DNA of 64,000 bases from Dokdonia donghaensis DSW-1 (GTDB lineage: Bacteria > Bacteroidota > Bacteroidia > Flavobacteriales > Flavobacteriaceae), in the NCBI RefSeq assembly GCF_001653755.1, contig NZ_CP015125.1:3047501-3111500 (forward strand), written 5' to 3'. Under the pieces are notes generated by a model that was not told where the DNA came from, ran no database searches, and saw only the letters and a program-made list of their open reading frames with translations. A program made the position numbers and the translations under genes. Of the stretch, positions 33,165 through 42,514 are shown piece by piece. The stretch's first letter is position 1, and every line of letters begins with the position of its first letter.

Positions 33165-34484
33165 TTAGATCTCTCTATTTACATCAAAGTTTTCTAGGTA
33201 CTCTGCTACTCTCTTTACAAACTGACCTCCTAAGGCTCCATTTACCACACGGTGATCATAAGAGTGAGATAAGAACATCTTCATACGTATACCTATAAAA
33301 TCTCCGTCTGGAGTTTCTATCACTGCAGGTACTTTACGTATAGCTCCAAGAGCAAGTATAGCAACTTGTGGCTGATTTATAATAGGTGTTCCCATTATAG
33401 ACCCAAAGGTACCTACGTTAGTCACTGTATAGGTTCCTCCAGCGGTATCGTCTGGTTTTAATTTACCATCACGAGCTCTACCAGCAAGATCATTTACAGA
33501 TTTTGCCATACCTACCAGGTTGAGCTGGTCTGCGTTCTTTATAACAGGTACAATAAGGTTACCATCTGGTAAAGCTGCTGCCATACCTAGGTTTATGTTT
33601 TTGCGCTTTATAATACGATCACCATCTACAGAGATATTTATAAGCGGGTAGTCACGTATTGCTTTTGCTACTGCCTCCATAAATATAGGAGTAAATGTAA
33701 GGTTCTCACCTTCCTTCTTTGCAAAGGCATCTTTATTCTTCTTACGCCAGTTCCAGATGTTAGTTACATCTGCTTCAATAAATGATTGTACGTGAGCACT
33801 TGTTTGTATAGAGGCAACCATATGGTGCGATATAAGTTTACCCATACGAGTCATCTCTATCACCTCATCTTCACCATTTACACTTACTGGTGCAGCTTTT
33901 TGTACCGGTGCACTTTTTTGTGCTGGCTGCGCCTTAACAGTCTGTGCTACTGGAGCGGATTGTTGAGTACCGCGGTTTGCAAGATATGATACCATATCAT
34001 CCTTAGTCACACGACCGTCCTTGCCAGAACCTTGTATTGCGTCAAGTTCAGATTGAGAGATTCCTTCTTGTTTTGCCATATTGCGCACAAGCGGTGAGTA
34101 AAATCTATCATCTGTACTTACTGGCGCTGCTACCGCATCTTGGGCTGCTGTTACCGTTTGAGCAACGACCGCCGCCTCTGCAGGAGCTTCTTCTGTAACC
34201 TCTTGTACAGTAGTCTCTGTAGCTGTTGCATCACCACCTTCACCATCTGTTTCTATAATAGCGATGGTTTGCCCCACCTCTATCACAGCATCTACATCAA
34301 ATAGTTTTTCGACTAGTACTCCGTCTACTTCACTAGGCACTTCACTATCTACCTTATCTGTTGCGATCTCAAGTACAGGCTCGTCTGCCTCTATGACATC
34401 TCCTACTTCTTTTAACCACGATGTAAGCGTTGCTTCTGCAACACTCTCTCCCATTTTTGGTAGCTTTAATTCAAATCTTGCCAT
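33165..34484 (-). CDS. 2-oxo acid dehydrogenase E2, dihydrolipoyl acyltransferase
   Basis: 439 residues. One lipoyl domain (residues 1-80) with the lipoylated Lys in EIATDKVDSEVPS, an Ala/Pro/Gln-rich linker, an E3-binding domain (FYSPLVRNMAKQEGISQSEL, about 128-165), a second linker and the catalytic domain. The catalytic motif reads SYDHRVVNGALGG: the His is kept but the usual Asp of H-x3-D-G is Asn. TYTVTNVGTFGSIMGTPIIN is typical of branched-chain or 2-oxoglutarate type E2s; E1 and E3 are not nearby, so the substrate is undecided. TATTTTTG at 34529-34522 on the minus strand could be its -7 element. Confidence 0.92.
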   Translation of the reverse strand: MARFELKLPKMGESVAEATLTSWLKEVGDVIEADEPVLEIATDKVDSEVPSEVDGVLVEKLFDVDAVIEVGQTIAIIETDGEGGDATATETTVQEVTEEAPAEAAVVAQTVTAAQDAVAAPVSTDDRFYSPLVRNMAKQEGISQSELDAIQGSGKDGRVTKDDMVSYLANRGTQQSAPVAQTVKAQPAQKSAPVQKAAPVSVNGEDEVIEMTRMGKLISHHMVASIQTSAHVQSFIEADVTNIWNWRKKNKDAFAKKEGENLTFTPIFMEAVAKAIRDYPLINISVDGDRIIKRKNINLGMAAALPDGNLIVPVIKNADQLNLVGMAKSVNDLAGRARDGKLKPDDTAGGTYTVTNVGTFGSIMGTPIINQPQVAILALGAIRKVPAVIETPDGDFIGIRMKMFLSHSYDHRVVNGALGGQFVKRVAEYLENFDVNREI

Positions 34485-34566
34485 ATTCGTAAAATGTAGC
34501 TGTTTTCAATTGTTGTTTTTACAAAAATAGTAATTTATTCAGTTTTATTGTGAGAATAAATTACTA

Positions 34567-35694
34567 TTATGTTTCAAAAGTAATTATCTCGCCTCTGCCT
34601 TCACTACTATTACTGCCTATCGCAAAAGTACTCTTTTTAGGTATTAGTTTGTATGAAACACCACTACTGGAGTGTGTTATAATTTCCTTAATTATTTTAT
34701 CATAGCCGGTATACTGGGCATCAAAGAGTATTTCTTGCCCCGTCTTTGTCGCAGATAGCTTGTTTTGGGTCACTACCGTCTTTTTCACACTTTGTGACAA
34801 CTTTCTCGCCAGATCATCATTATTAGACAGCAGTATATACTCTTTAATTTTTTGATGATCTTTTATGACCGCTTGGTTTTTAAAATGAGTGATCCAAGAC
34901 TTGGCTTTTGCAACACCTAGACCTAGCCTTACTAACGTTTGTTGAAAAATATTTTTATACAAATGCTTATCATAAAACAGCTGCATTGCTCCATAAAAAC
35001 GCTTTCTGTAACGTTTATCTTTTACAGTACTTTCTCCCTTAAAGTGTATGATCTCGGTACTACCTAGATAATAATTTGTATAACCCGCTTGTGATACGGT
35101 ATACGATAGGTCTATATCTTCACCATACATAAAATAACGCTCGTCAAAACCACCTACTTCTGTATAAACTGCACGAGGCATAAACATAAAAGCTCCTACA
35201 AGTACGGCTACTTTTCCAGTTTGATCATTTTTAAGGTGTGAAGCATAATAATGTCTAGCATCACCTATCATCTTATTGAGCGATACTTTAAGTGTAGGGA
35301 CGTTTCTCTTACTTTCTGGTAAAAATTCACCTGTTCCGTCTACTAACTGTACTCCTATGATACCTGGTTTTTGTTGCGCTTTCGCGAAAGCGTACACATC
35401 ATTAAACGTGTTTTCACCCACTACCGTATCTGGATTGAGAATACAGACATACTCGCCTTGAGCTACAGCTACACCTTGATTATTTGCTTTTGAAAAACCT
35501 ACATTATCTTTATTTGCGATGAGAATAACTTGAGGAAAAAGTTCTTTTACCATTGCTGCACTACCATCTATTGACGCATTATCTACGACTATAATCTCTG
35601 CATCTAGATTTTGTATACTAGCAGTAACACTATCTAAACAGAGATGTAGATAGTCTTTTACATTATAGTTTACAATGACAATAGATAATTGCAA
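34567..35694 (-). CDS. glycosyltransferase family 2 with C-terminal extension
   Basis: 375 residues. GT-A domain with IVIVNYNVKDYLHLCLDSV, IIVVDNASIDGSAAMV, KDNVGFSKANNQG, ILNPDT and GGFDERYFMYGEDIDLSYTV (residues 3-215). This resembles rhamnosyl-type GT2 proteins. The last 110 residues (LFDAQYTGYDKIIKEIITHS, STFAIGSNSSEGRGEIITF) form an extra domain seen in Bacteroidota but of unknown role. An internal VYAFAKAQQ comes from a palindrome copy. It lies in no sugar cluster; recR is 35 bases upstream. Confidence 0.88.
   Translation of the reverse strand: MQLSIVIVNYNVKDYLHLCLDSVTASIQNLDAEIIVVDNASIDGSAAMVKELFPQVILIANKDNVGFSKANNQGVAVAQGEYVCILNPDTVVGENTFNDVYAFAKAQQKPGIIGVQLVDGTGEFLPESKRNVPTLKVSLNKMIGDARHYYASHLKNDQTGKVAVLVGAFMFMPRAVYTEVGGFDERYFMYGEDIDLSYTVSQAGYTNYYLGSTEIIHFKGESTVKDKRYRKRFYGAMQLFYDKHLYKNIFQQTLVRLGLGVAKAKSWITHFKNQAVIKDHQKIKEYILLSNNDDLARKLSQSVKKTVVTQNKLSATKTGQEILFDAQYTGYDKIIKEIITHSSSGVSYKLIPKKSTFAIGSNSSEGRGEIITFET
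35378..35391. repeat. dispersed palindrome core inside a glycosyltransferase gene
   Basis: Perfect core, read as AFAKA. Confidence 0.9.
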
Positions 35695-35729
35695 GCAGGA
35701 TTTTTTAAAGTGAGTATTCTATAAACTTT

Positions 35730-36347
35730 CTAACTCTTTAAGGAATTTTCGAAAGGTATGCGATGTAAGATACTTCTTCCTAGGGTAACCTCATCTGCAT
35801 ACTCAAGTTCATCACCTACAGAAATACCGCGGGCAATGGTAGAGGTCTTAATATCATAGGCCTCCAGTTGTCTATAAATATAAAAGTTTGTGGTATCCCC
35901 TTCCATTGTGGAGCTCAATGCAAATATCACCTCCTTTACTTCTCCGCTTTTTGCCTTGTCTATGAGGGAGTAAATATTAAGATCTTGTGGACCTACACCA
36001 TCCAGCGGACTAATCTTTCCGCCCAGCACGTGGTACAAACCACGATATTGGCTTGTATTCTCAATGGCCATCACATCTCTCACATCTTCTACCACACAAA
36101 CTAATGAGGCATCTCTATTGGGGTTAGAACAAATCTCGCATAACTCTACATCAGATATATTATGGCATTTTTTACAAAACTTGATAGTGTCTCGCATTGT
36201 GTTAAGCGCCTCAGTAAGATGGTGCGTCTGGCTCTCTGGCTGCCTTAATAAATGCAGCACAAGTCGTAGTGCTGTGCGCTTACCAACTCCTGGGAGTTGA
36301 GACATCTCATAGACTGCGTTTTCAAGAAGTTTTGAAGAAAATTCCAT
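35730..36347 (-). CDS. recR: recombination mediator RecR
   Basis: 205 residues. N-terminal HhH (SQLPGVGKRTALRLVLHLL), zinc finger CKKCHNISDVELCEIC (about residues 57-72), Toprim region with VCVVEDVRDVMAIENT and LSSTMEGDTTNFYIYR, and TIARGISVGDELEYADEVTL. With RecO and RecF it loads RecA at gaps. Confidence 0.97.
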   Translation of the reverse strand: MEFSSKLLENAVYEMSQLPGVGKRTALRLVLHLLRQPESQTHHLTEALNTMRDTIKFCKKCHNISDVELCEICSNPNRDASLVCVVEDVRDVMAIENTSQYRGLYHVLGGKISPLDGVGPQDLNIYSLIDKAKSGEVKEVIFALSSTMEGDTTNFYIYRQLEAYDIKTSTIARGISVGDELEYADEVTLGRSILHRIPFENSLKS

Positions 36348-36353
36348 AGGTTA

Positions 36354-36384
36354 CAAAGATACTTCTTTAGAAAATAAGTAACAG
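36354..36384 (-). promoter_or_regulatory. possible promoter of recR
   Basis: Minus strand CTG (36384-36382; consensus TTG), 20 bases, TATCTTTG (36361-36354). The -7 element is perfect but lies only seven bases before the ATG, so the messenger may be nearly leaderless. Confidence 0.4.
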
Positions 36385-36405
36385 GCTCGAGATAATAGCC
36401 GTCCC

Positions 36406-37047
36406 TTAATTCTTATCCTCCAGCAATGGCACAAATCTAAACTCTCCATACTCCTTCTTCTCAAAAGAGGTTGCAGAGGTTCTTATGTAGCGATGCATTA
36501 TTTGCGGGTCATCACCTACAGGTATCACAAGCTTACCACCTATCTTGAGCTGTGCTAGTAATGGTTTTGGCACATAGGGTGCTCCTGCAGTTACTATAAT
36601 ACTATCAAAAGGTGCATATTCTGGTAATCCTTTATAACCATCTCCAAAACTTAGATAACGAGGTCTGTATCCCAGCTTTGTGAGGAATAATTTTGTCTTT
36701 TTATATAGCTCCTGCTGGCGCTCTATAGAATATACTTTTCCACCAAGCTCACACAACACCGCTGTTTGGTACCCGCTACCCGTACCTATTTCTAGTACAT
36801 TGTGCCCTTTTTCTATCTCAAGTAACTCACTTTGAAAAGCTACCGTATAAGGCTGAGAGATGGTTTGATCTGCCGCGATAGGAAACGCTTTATCCTGGTA
36901 AGCGTGATGCTCAAAACTACTATCCATAAAAAAGTGACGTGGTATTTTACCTATAGCCTTAAGTACTAGACTATTTGTAATGCCCTTATCTTTTAATATT
37001 TGAACGAGTTGGCGGCGTTTTCCTTGGTGGCGAGTAGTGTCTTTCAT
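36406..37047 (-). CDS. pcm: protein-L-isoaspartate O-methyltransferase
   Basis: Repairs isoaspartyl damage in proteins with S-adenosylmethionine. 213 residues. ADQTISQPYTVAFQSELLEI (motif Q-P-x), NVLEIGTGSGYQTAVLCELG (SAM site, about residues 80-99), SIERQQELYKKT, APFDSIIVTAGAPYVPKPLL, and GGKLVIPVGD. Upstream of recR with 58 bases between them. Confidence 0.95.
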   Translation of the reverse strand: MKDTTRHQGKRRQLVQILKDKGITNSLVLKAIGKIPRHFFMDSSFEHHAYQDKAFPIAADQTISQPYTVAFQSELLEIEKGHNVLEIGTGSGYQTAVLCELGGKVYSIERQQELYKKTKLFLTKLGYRPRYLSFGDGYKGLPEYAPFDSIIVTAGAPYVPKPLLAQLKIGGKLVIPVGDDPQIMHRYIRTSATSFEKKEYGEFRFVPLLEDKN

Positions 37048-37228
37048 CGGTTACTAAAATAGTTTTTTTACAATAAAACTCACTCTCAATCACAAATGAT
37101 TTATCAAGAGCACCCCATTTTATTTTCAAAATCAATGCTACCAGCTGGTTACTTAAAATCTTCACACCCTAAAATCAGGACGTCATAAAAGCAACTAAAA
37201 ACCTTATTTTTGTAAAAAACAATATACT

Positions 37229-38188
37229 ATGCTCAAAGCTGGCGTTCTAGGTGCAGGCCACTTAGGAAAAATACACTTAAAACTTCTTAAACTATCAGAA
37301 AACTATGAACTGGTAGGCTTTTATGACACCTCAAAAGAGGTACGTGACGCCATATCAACAGAGTTTGGCTACGTAGCATTTGATAGCGAAGAAGCACTTA
37401 TAGACGCCTGTGATATGGTAGATGTTGTAACGCCTACCACGTATCACTTCACAAGTGCAGAAAAAGTAATTAAAGCTGGCAAACATCTCTTTATAGAAAA
37501 ACCTATCACAAGTACGGTAGAAGAAGCAGAGCAATTGCTCGCCCTGGCAAAGGAGCACAATGTGTTAGGCCAGGTAGGGCAAGTAGAGCGTTTTAACCCA
37601 GCATTTATGGCGGTAAATGAAGGTATAAAGAACCCTATGTTTATAGAGGCTCATAGACTTGCAGAGTTTAACCCTAGAGGTACAGATGTACCTGTTGTGC
37701 TAGACCTTATGATACACGACATAGATGCAATATTAAGCGTGGTACAAAGCCCTGTAAAAAGTGTAAACGCTAGCGGTGTATCTGTTATATCTGAAACACC
37801 AGATATAGCAAACGCACGCATTGAGTTTGAAAACGGCTGTGTGGCAAACCTCACTTCTAGCCGCATCTCTATGAAAAATATGCGCAAGGCTCGTTTCTTT
37901 CAAAAAGACGCCTACATCTCTGTAGACTTTTTAGAGAAAAAAGTAGAAGTTGTAAAAATGAAGGATGCACCAGAAGATCCAGATGATTTTGCGATGATTC
38001 TTCAAAATGCAGAGGGGCTCAAAAAGCAAATATATTTTGACAATCCAGAGGTGCCTAGCAATAATGCCATACTTGATGAGCTAGACGCTTTCGCGAAAGC
38101 AATAAAAGATAACACCACTCCTATCGTCTCACTTGAGGCAGGTACAGAGGCACTGCGCGTAGCCAAAATGATTATCGCAGATTTTTAA
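37229..38188 (+). CDS. Gfo/Idh/MocA-family oxidoreductase
   Basis: 319 residues. The NAD(P)-binding fold starts AGVLGAGHLGKIHLKLLKLS; the family motif EKP appears in HLFIEKPITSTVEEAE. The Lys of EKP and VGQVERFNPAFMAV belong to the active-site region. The substrate is unknown. Near the end LDELDAFAKAIKDNTTPIVS includes palindrome-encoded AFAKA. The 180 bases upstream are divergent from pcm and contain TATTTTTG at 37205-37212, a possible -7 element. Confidence 0.88.
   Translation: MLKAGVLGAGHLGKIHLKLLKLSENYELVGFYDTSKEVRDAISTEFGYVAFDSEEALIDACDMVDVVTPTTYHFTSAEKVIKAGKHLFIEKPITSTVEEAEQLLALAKEHNVLGQVGQVERFNPAFMAVNEGIKNPMFIEAHRLAEFNPRGTDVPVVLDLMIHDIDAILSVVQSPVKSVNASGVSVISETPDIANARIEFENGCVANLTSSRISMKNMRKARFFQKDAYISVDFLEKKVEVVKMKDAPEDPDDFAMILQNAEGLKKQIYFDNPEVPSNNAILDELDAFAKAIKDNTTPIVSLEAGTEALRVAKMIIADF
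38087..38100. repeat. dispersed palindrome core inside the Gfo/Idh/MocA gene
   Basis: Perfect core, read as AFAKA in DAFAKAIK. Confidence 0.9.
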
Positions 38189-38251
38189 AAAACACATATT
38201 CAAACACACACACACCCTTTCCCACTGGGAAAGAAACTAAGCACCACAATT

Positions 38252-39139
38252 ATGAAAAACATAGCAGTTATAGGAGCAGGAACAATGGGTAATGGTATTG
38301 CTCACACTTTTGCTCAAAGCGGTTACAAAGTACAGCTTGTAGATATCTCACAAGAATCACTAGATAGAGGGATGAACACCATCTCAAAAAACCTAGATAG
38401 AATGGTTGCAAAAGAGCGTATCACTGCAATAGAAAAGCAACAAACGCTAGATAACATCACCACTTTTACTAACCTAGAAGAGGGTGTAGAATATGCTGGA
38501 CTTGTAGTAGAGGCTGCTACAGAAAATGTCGATCTCAAACTCAAAATTTTTGAATCGCTAGATGAAGCTACTGGTGATGACTGCATCCTTGCCACAAATA
38601 CCTCTTCTATTTCAATCACACAGATTGCGGCAGTAACAAGAAGACCTGAACTCGTTATAGGGATGCACTTTATGAATCCTGTACCTATTATGAAACTTGT
38701 TGAAATCATAAGAGGATACTCTACTAGTGATGCTACCACGCAAACCATTATGGAGCTTTCAGAAAAGCTAGGCAAGGTACCTGTAGAGGTAAATGACTAT
38801 CCAGGTTTTGTAGCAAACCGTATCCTTATGCCTATGATTAATGAGGCTATAGAGACTTTATATAATGGCGTAGCTGGCGTGTATGAAATAGACACAGTGA
38901 TGAAGCTAGGTATGGCACACCCTATGGGACCATTACAACTAGCAGATTTTATAGGTCTTGATGTATGTCTATCTATACTTGAAGTAATGTATGAAGGTTT
39001 TAAAAACCCTAAATACGCACCGTGCCCATTACTAGTAAATATGGTACGTGCAGGAAAGTATGGGGTTAAGTCTGGCGAAGGTTTTTATGATTATAAAGAA
39101 TCACGCAAGGCAGATAAGGTAGCTGCAATGTTTTCTTAA
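38252..39139 (+). CDS. 3-hydroxyacyl/3-hydroxybutyryl-CoA dehydrogenase
   Basis: 295 residues, the single-function short form. NAD site VIGAGTMGNGIAHTFAQSG (residues 5-23), LVDIS, VVEAATENVDLKLKIF, NTSSISITQI, catalytic His and Glu region GMHFMNPVPIMKLVEII, and the C-terminal domain with DYPGFVANRILMPMINEA. It acts in beta-oxidation or in butanoyl-CoA metabolism. It is 63 bases after the oxidoreductase. Confidence 0.94.
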   Translation: MKNIAVIGAGTMGNGIAHTFAQSGYKVQLVDISQESLDRGMNTISKNLDRMVAKERITAIEKQQTLDNITTFTNLEEGVEYAGLVVEAATENVDLKLKIFESLDEATGDDCILATNTSSISITQIAAVTRRPELVIGMHFMNPVPIMKLVEIIRGYSTSDATTQTIMELSEKLGKVPVEVNDYPGFVANRILMPMINEAIETLYNGVAGVYEIDTVMKLGMAHPMGPLQLADFIGLDVCLSILEVMYEGFKNPKYAPCPLLVNMVRAGKYGVKSGEGFYDYKESRKADKVAAMFS

Positions 39140-39168
39140 TACTCTAAAACTAAGATACGTATCATATT

Positions 39169-40389
39169 ATGGCAAAAATCTCCCCCTTCTGCGCAGTGCG
39201 ACCTACAAGAGATAAAGTAGGTCTCGTAGCCACCCGTGCATATCAATTTTATGATCAAGAGGGGCGAGATCACCGTATGGCTCGTAATCCCTTTTCTTTT
39301 TTACACATTATAAACCCTGGATATAAGTTTCATAAAGAGATTACAGGTAAACAGCGTTTTGAGCTTGTACGTAACAGGTATCAAGAGTTTAAAGAAGATG
39401 GTATTTTCATTAAAGAAAATAAGCCTGCTTTTTACATTTACAAAATTGTAGATAGAGATCAGAACACCTTTCACGGTATTGTGGCCAGCGCCTCTGTAGA
39501 AGACTATAAAAATGATGTCATAAAAAAGCACGAAGACACCCTTCAAGATCGTGAGCTACTTTTTAAAGACTACCTTGAGACGGTAGGTTTTAATGCAGAG
39601 GCTGTACTACTCACCTATCAAGATGACTCCAGTATAAAAGCGATATTGCAAGATGTAATGAGTACACGTGCCGAGTATGAATTTACAACCACGTACCGTG
39701 ACACCCATTACCTATGGCCAGTTACAGATACTCAAACAATCACTACACTACAAGAAGCTTTTGAGCAACTAGGTAACCTCTACATTGCAGATGGGCACCA
39801 TCGCTCCTCTTCTTCTGCGCTGCTATCTGATGCACACCCAGAGCATCAAGAGACATACCATCACTTTATGAGCTTTTTAATACCAGAGTCTGAGTTGCTT
39901 ATTTATGAATTTAACAGACTTATAAAAGATCTTAATGGTTTGAGCAAGGAAGCTTTTCTTATAGCGTTAGATAGCCATTTTAGAATAGAAAATAGAGGCA
40001 AACTACCCTATAGACCATCTAAGAAACACCACTTTAGTATGTACCTCGACGGTGAGTATTATAGTCTGTATTTACGTCATAAGCTCAGAACTTTTAACAC
40101 ACCACTTGAGCGACTAGATACTCAAATATTATATGAGACTGTGTTAAAACCTATTTTGGGTATCACAGATCTACGCAATGACAAGCGTATAGAATATATA
40201 GACGGGAGACGTGATATTGCTAGTCTTACAGACCGTGTAGACAGTAAGGAGTTTGTTGTGAGTTTTGGTATGCTTCCTATCACAATAGAAGACTTAAAAG
40301 AAATTGCAGACGCAGGGCTTAAAATGCCACCAAAAAGTACGTATATTGAGCCTAAACTACGCAGCGGCGTAACGATTTACGAATTTTAA
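39169..40389 (+). CDS. DUF1015 family protein
   Basis: 406 residues. The family shows PFCAVRPTRDKVGLVATRAY at the start, NPFSFLHIINPG, YIADGHHRSSSSALL in the middle and DIASLTDRVDSKEFVVSFGM near the end. No activity is established for the family, though neighbouring members accompany serine synthesis in some Bacteroidota. The stop codon overlaps the yggS start by one base. Confidence 0.88.
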   Translation: MAKISPFCAVRPTRDKVGLVATRAYQFYDQEGRDHRMARNPFSFLHIINPGYKFHKEITGKQRFELVRNRYQEFKEDGIFIKENKPAFYIYKIVDRDQNTFHGIVASASVEDYKNDVIKKHEDTLQDRELLFKDYLETVGFNAEAVLLTYQDDSSIKAILQDVMSTRAEYEFTTTYRDTHYLWPVTDTQTITTLQEAFEQLGNLYIADGHHRSSSSALLSDAHPEHQETYHHFMSFLIPESELLIYEFNRLIKDLNGLSKEAFLIALDSHFRIENRGKLPYRPSKKHHFSMYLDGEYYSLYLRHKLRTFNTPLERLDTQILYETVLKPILGITDLRNDKRIEYIDGRRDIASLTDRVDSKEFVVSFGMLPITIEDLKEIADAGLKMPPKSTYIEPKLRSGVTIYEF

Positions 40390-41036
40390 TGAGTATAGCA
40401 GAAAATATTTTACGCTTTCGCGAAAGCATCCCACCACACGTAACTCTTGTAGCGGTTTCAAAAACAAAACCTGTAGCAGATCTTATGGAAGCCTATGAGG
40501 CTGGACAACGCATTTTTGGAGAAAATAAAATCCAAGAAATGACCGAGAAGTGGGAAGAAATGCCAAAAGATATACAATGGCATATGATAGGCCACGTGCA
40601 GACTAATAAGGTCAAGTTTATGGCTCCCTTTGTAAGTCTAGTACACGCGGTAGATCGCATAAAGCTCCTCAAAGAAATTAACAAACAAGCCCTTGCAAAT
40701 AATCGTGTGATAGACGTACTTATACAAGTAAAGATTGCGCGAGAAGATTCAAAATTTGGTATGGCGGTAGAAGATGTTGCGGCACTTTTTCAATCTAATG
40801 AGCTTGATAACTATCCTAATGTAAACGTGGTGGGCCTTATGGGGATGGCCACCTTTACAGATGACCAACGCCAGGTACAGGCAGAATTTGAACTGCTTGA
40901 AGGATTATTTTTACGCTTTCGCGAAAGCGCAAATCTCACCATTTTATCATCAGGTATGAGTGGTGATTATAAACTAGCCATAGATAACGGCAGCACGATG
41001 ATACGTGTGGGGAGTAGTATTTTTGGCGCTAGATAG
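40389..41036 (+). CDS. yggS: YggS-family pyridoxal phosphate homeostasis protein
   Basis: 215 residues. PLP-binding Lys in VTLVAVSKTKPV (about residue 26), then RIFGENKIQEMTEKW, WHMIGHVQTNKVKFM, MGMATFTDD and LSSGMSGDYKLAIDNGSTMIRVGSSIFG. It buffers PLP and affects amino and keto acid balance. Two perfect palindrome copies lie within this one gene, at residues 9-13 (LRFRES) and in LFLRFRESANLT, both in the same frame. Confidence 0.95.
   Translation: MSIAENILRFRESIPPHVTLVAVSKTKPVADLMEAYEAGQRIFGENKIQEMTEKWEEMPKDIQWHMIGHVQTNKVKFMAPFVSLVHAVDRIKLLKEINKQALANNRVIDVLIQVKIAREDSKFGMAVEDVAALFQSNELDNYPNVNVVGLMGMATFTDDQRQVQAEFELLEGLFLRFRESANLTILSSGMSGDYKLAIDNGSTMIRVGSSIFGAR
40414..40427. repeat. dispersed palindrome core inside yggS (copy 1)
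   Basis: Perfect core, read as RFRES near the N-terminus. Confidence 0.9.
40915..40928. repeat. dispersed palindrome core inside yggS (copy 2)
   Basis: Perfect core, read as RFRES, 501 bases after copy 1 and in the same frame. Confidence 0.9.
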
Positions 41037-41095
41037 CCATTATACACACAACAATTTAATTAAAGCACTCGTTTTACGAGCAAAACAATAGACTT

Positions 41096-42475
41096 ATTTA
41101 CGCAATACTAGACATAGAAACCACCGGTGGAAAATACAACGAAGAAGGTATTACGGAGATAGCTATTTATAAATTTAACGGGCAGACAGTTGTTGATGAG
41201 TTTGTCACCCTTGTAAACCCAGAGCGACCTATACAAGCTTTTGTAGTAGGTCTTACGGGTATAAATAATGAGATGTTACGCAATGCACCAAAATTTCACG
41301 AAGTTGCAAAGCGTATAATAGAAATCACCGAGGGTTGTACCATTGTTGCTCATAATGCACAGTTTGACTACCGCATACTTAGTCTAGAGTTTGATAGGTT
41401 GGGATATCACTTTGATAGAACAACACTCTGTACCGTTGAGCTATCACAAGAACTCTTACCAGGGCACGACAGTTACAGCTTAGGAAAACTTACAAAGGCA
41501 TTAGGTATCTCAATGTCTAATCGTCACCGTGCAGATGGTGATGCTATTGCTACCGTAAAACTTTTTAAACTACTACTATCAAAAGATCCAGAGCAAATAG
41601 TTTTTAAAAAAGCGACGCGCTCTTTTCCTAAAAAGCATCTGGATACTAAGCTCAAGGAGCTTATAAAATCTGTTCCTTCTGAGACCGGAGTGTACTTTAT
41701 GCATAATGTAAATGAGACCATCATATACATTGGGAAAAGTAAAAATATAAAGAAGCGGCTTACCCAGCATTTTACAAATGATAACCACAAAAGTAAAAAA
41801 ATACAAGACGAAGTTGAGAGTGTCACTTTTATACAAACGGGAAGTGAACTTCTAGCATTACTTAAAGAGAACGATGCTATAAAACATTATAAACCTAAGT
41901 ATAATAGAGCCCTAAGACGTACAAAATTTAAGGTACAACTTACACACTTTACAGACCAGCAAGGTTACATACATCTCAAAACAGAACGTGCAGATGGGCG
42001 TAAGGAGTCTATTACTACCTATAGCAATACAATGAGTGCAAAGAGTAGTATGGAACGTATTGTTGCTGCCTACAACCTGTGTATGAATAAAACACAGTTT
42101 AACTCTAAATCTGGTAGTTGTTTTAATTACGGAATCGAAAAGTGCAATGGTGCCTGTGTAGAAAAAGAAGATCCAGTTTCATATAATAAGCGTGTACAAC
42201 AATTTATAGATAAACATAGCTACAAAAATAAGAGTATGATTATCACAGATCGTGGTCGTAAGTCTAATGAACGCTCTTTTGTATTTATAGAAAATGGGAG
42301 GTTTAAAGGAGTTGGATTTTATGATCGCAACAATGATATAAGTGATCTAGAGTACTTGAACTCTATGATAGAGCCTATGTCTGACAACAGGGATGCAAAG
42401 CATATTATACAAACGTATGCTAGAAGTCGTAAGCGATTAAAGGTGATTGCCCTAGAGCATATTTCAAACTCATAG
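41096..42475 (+). CDS. DnaQ-like exonuclease fused to a GIY-YIG (UvrC/Cho-type) nuclease
   Basis: 459 residues if translation starts at ATT 41096. The DEDDh exonuclease comes first (Exo I YAILDIETTGG, Exo II IVAHNAQFDYRIL, Exo III RHRADGDAIATVKLF), followed by a GIY-YIG nuclease (SETGVYFMHNVNETIIYIGK, SKNIKKRLTQHF) and a UvrC-like C-terminal part with CNGACVEKEDP. No ATG, GTG or TTG exists in frame between the stop at 41057 and the Exo I motif. The first ATG (41273) would remove Exo I, so a rare ATT start is my best reading. The likely role is repair incision like Cho. Confidence 0.75.
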   Translation: MYAILDIETTGGKYNEEGITEIAIYKFNGQTVVDEFVTLVNPERPIQAFVVGLTGINNEMLRNAPKFHEVAKRIIEITEGCTIVAHNAQFDYRILSLEFDRLGYHFDRTTLCTVELSQELLPGHDSYSLGKLTKALGISMSNRHRADGDAIATVKLFKLLLSKDPEQIVFKKATRSFPKKHLDTKLKELIKSVPSETGVYFMHNVNETIIYIGKSKNIKKRLTQHFTNDNHKSKKIQDEVESVTFIQTGSELLALLKENDAIKHYKPKYNRALRRTKFKVQLTHFTDQQGYIHLKTERADGRKESITTYSNTMSAKSSMERIVAAYNLCMNKTQFNSKSGSCFNYGIEKCNGACVEKEDPVSYNKRVQQFIDKHSYKNKSMIITDRGRKSNERSFVFIENGRFKGVGFYDRNNDISDLEYLNSMIEPMSDNRDAKHIIQTYARSRKRLKVIALEHISNS

Positions 42476-42514
42476 ATAAGTAGTACATTTATCACATAAT
42501 AGGCATAACAAACA

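Noticed and set aside
38323..38775. 150-codon open frame on the minus strand
   Set aside because: Mirror of the 3-hydroxyacyl-CoA dehydrogenase gene; no start context and no family resemblance.
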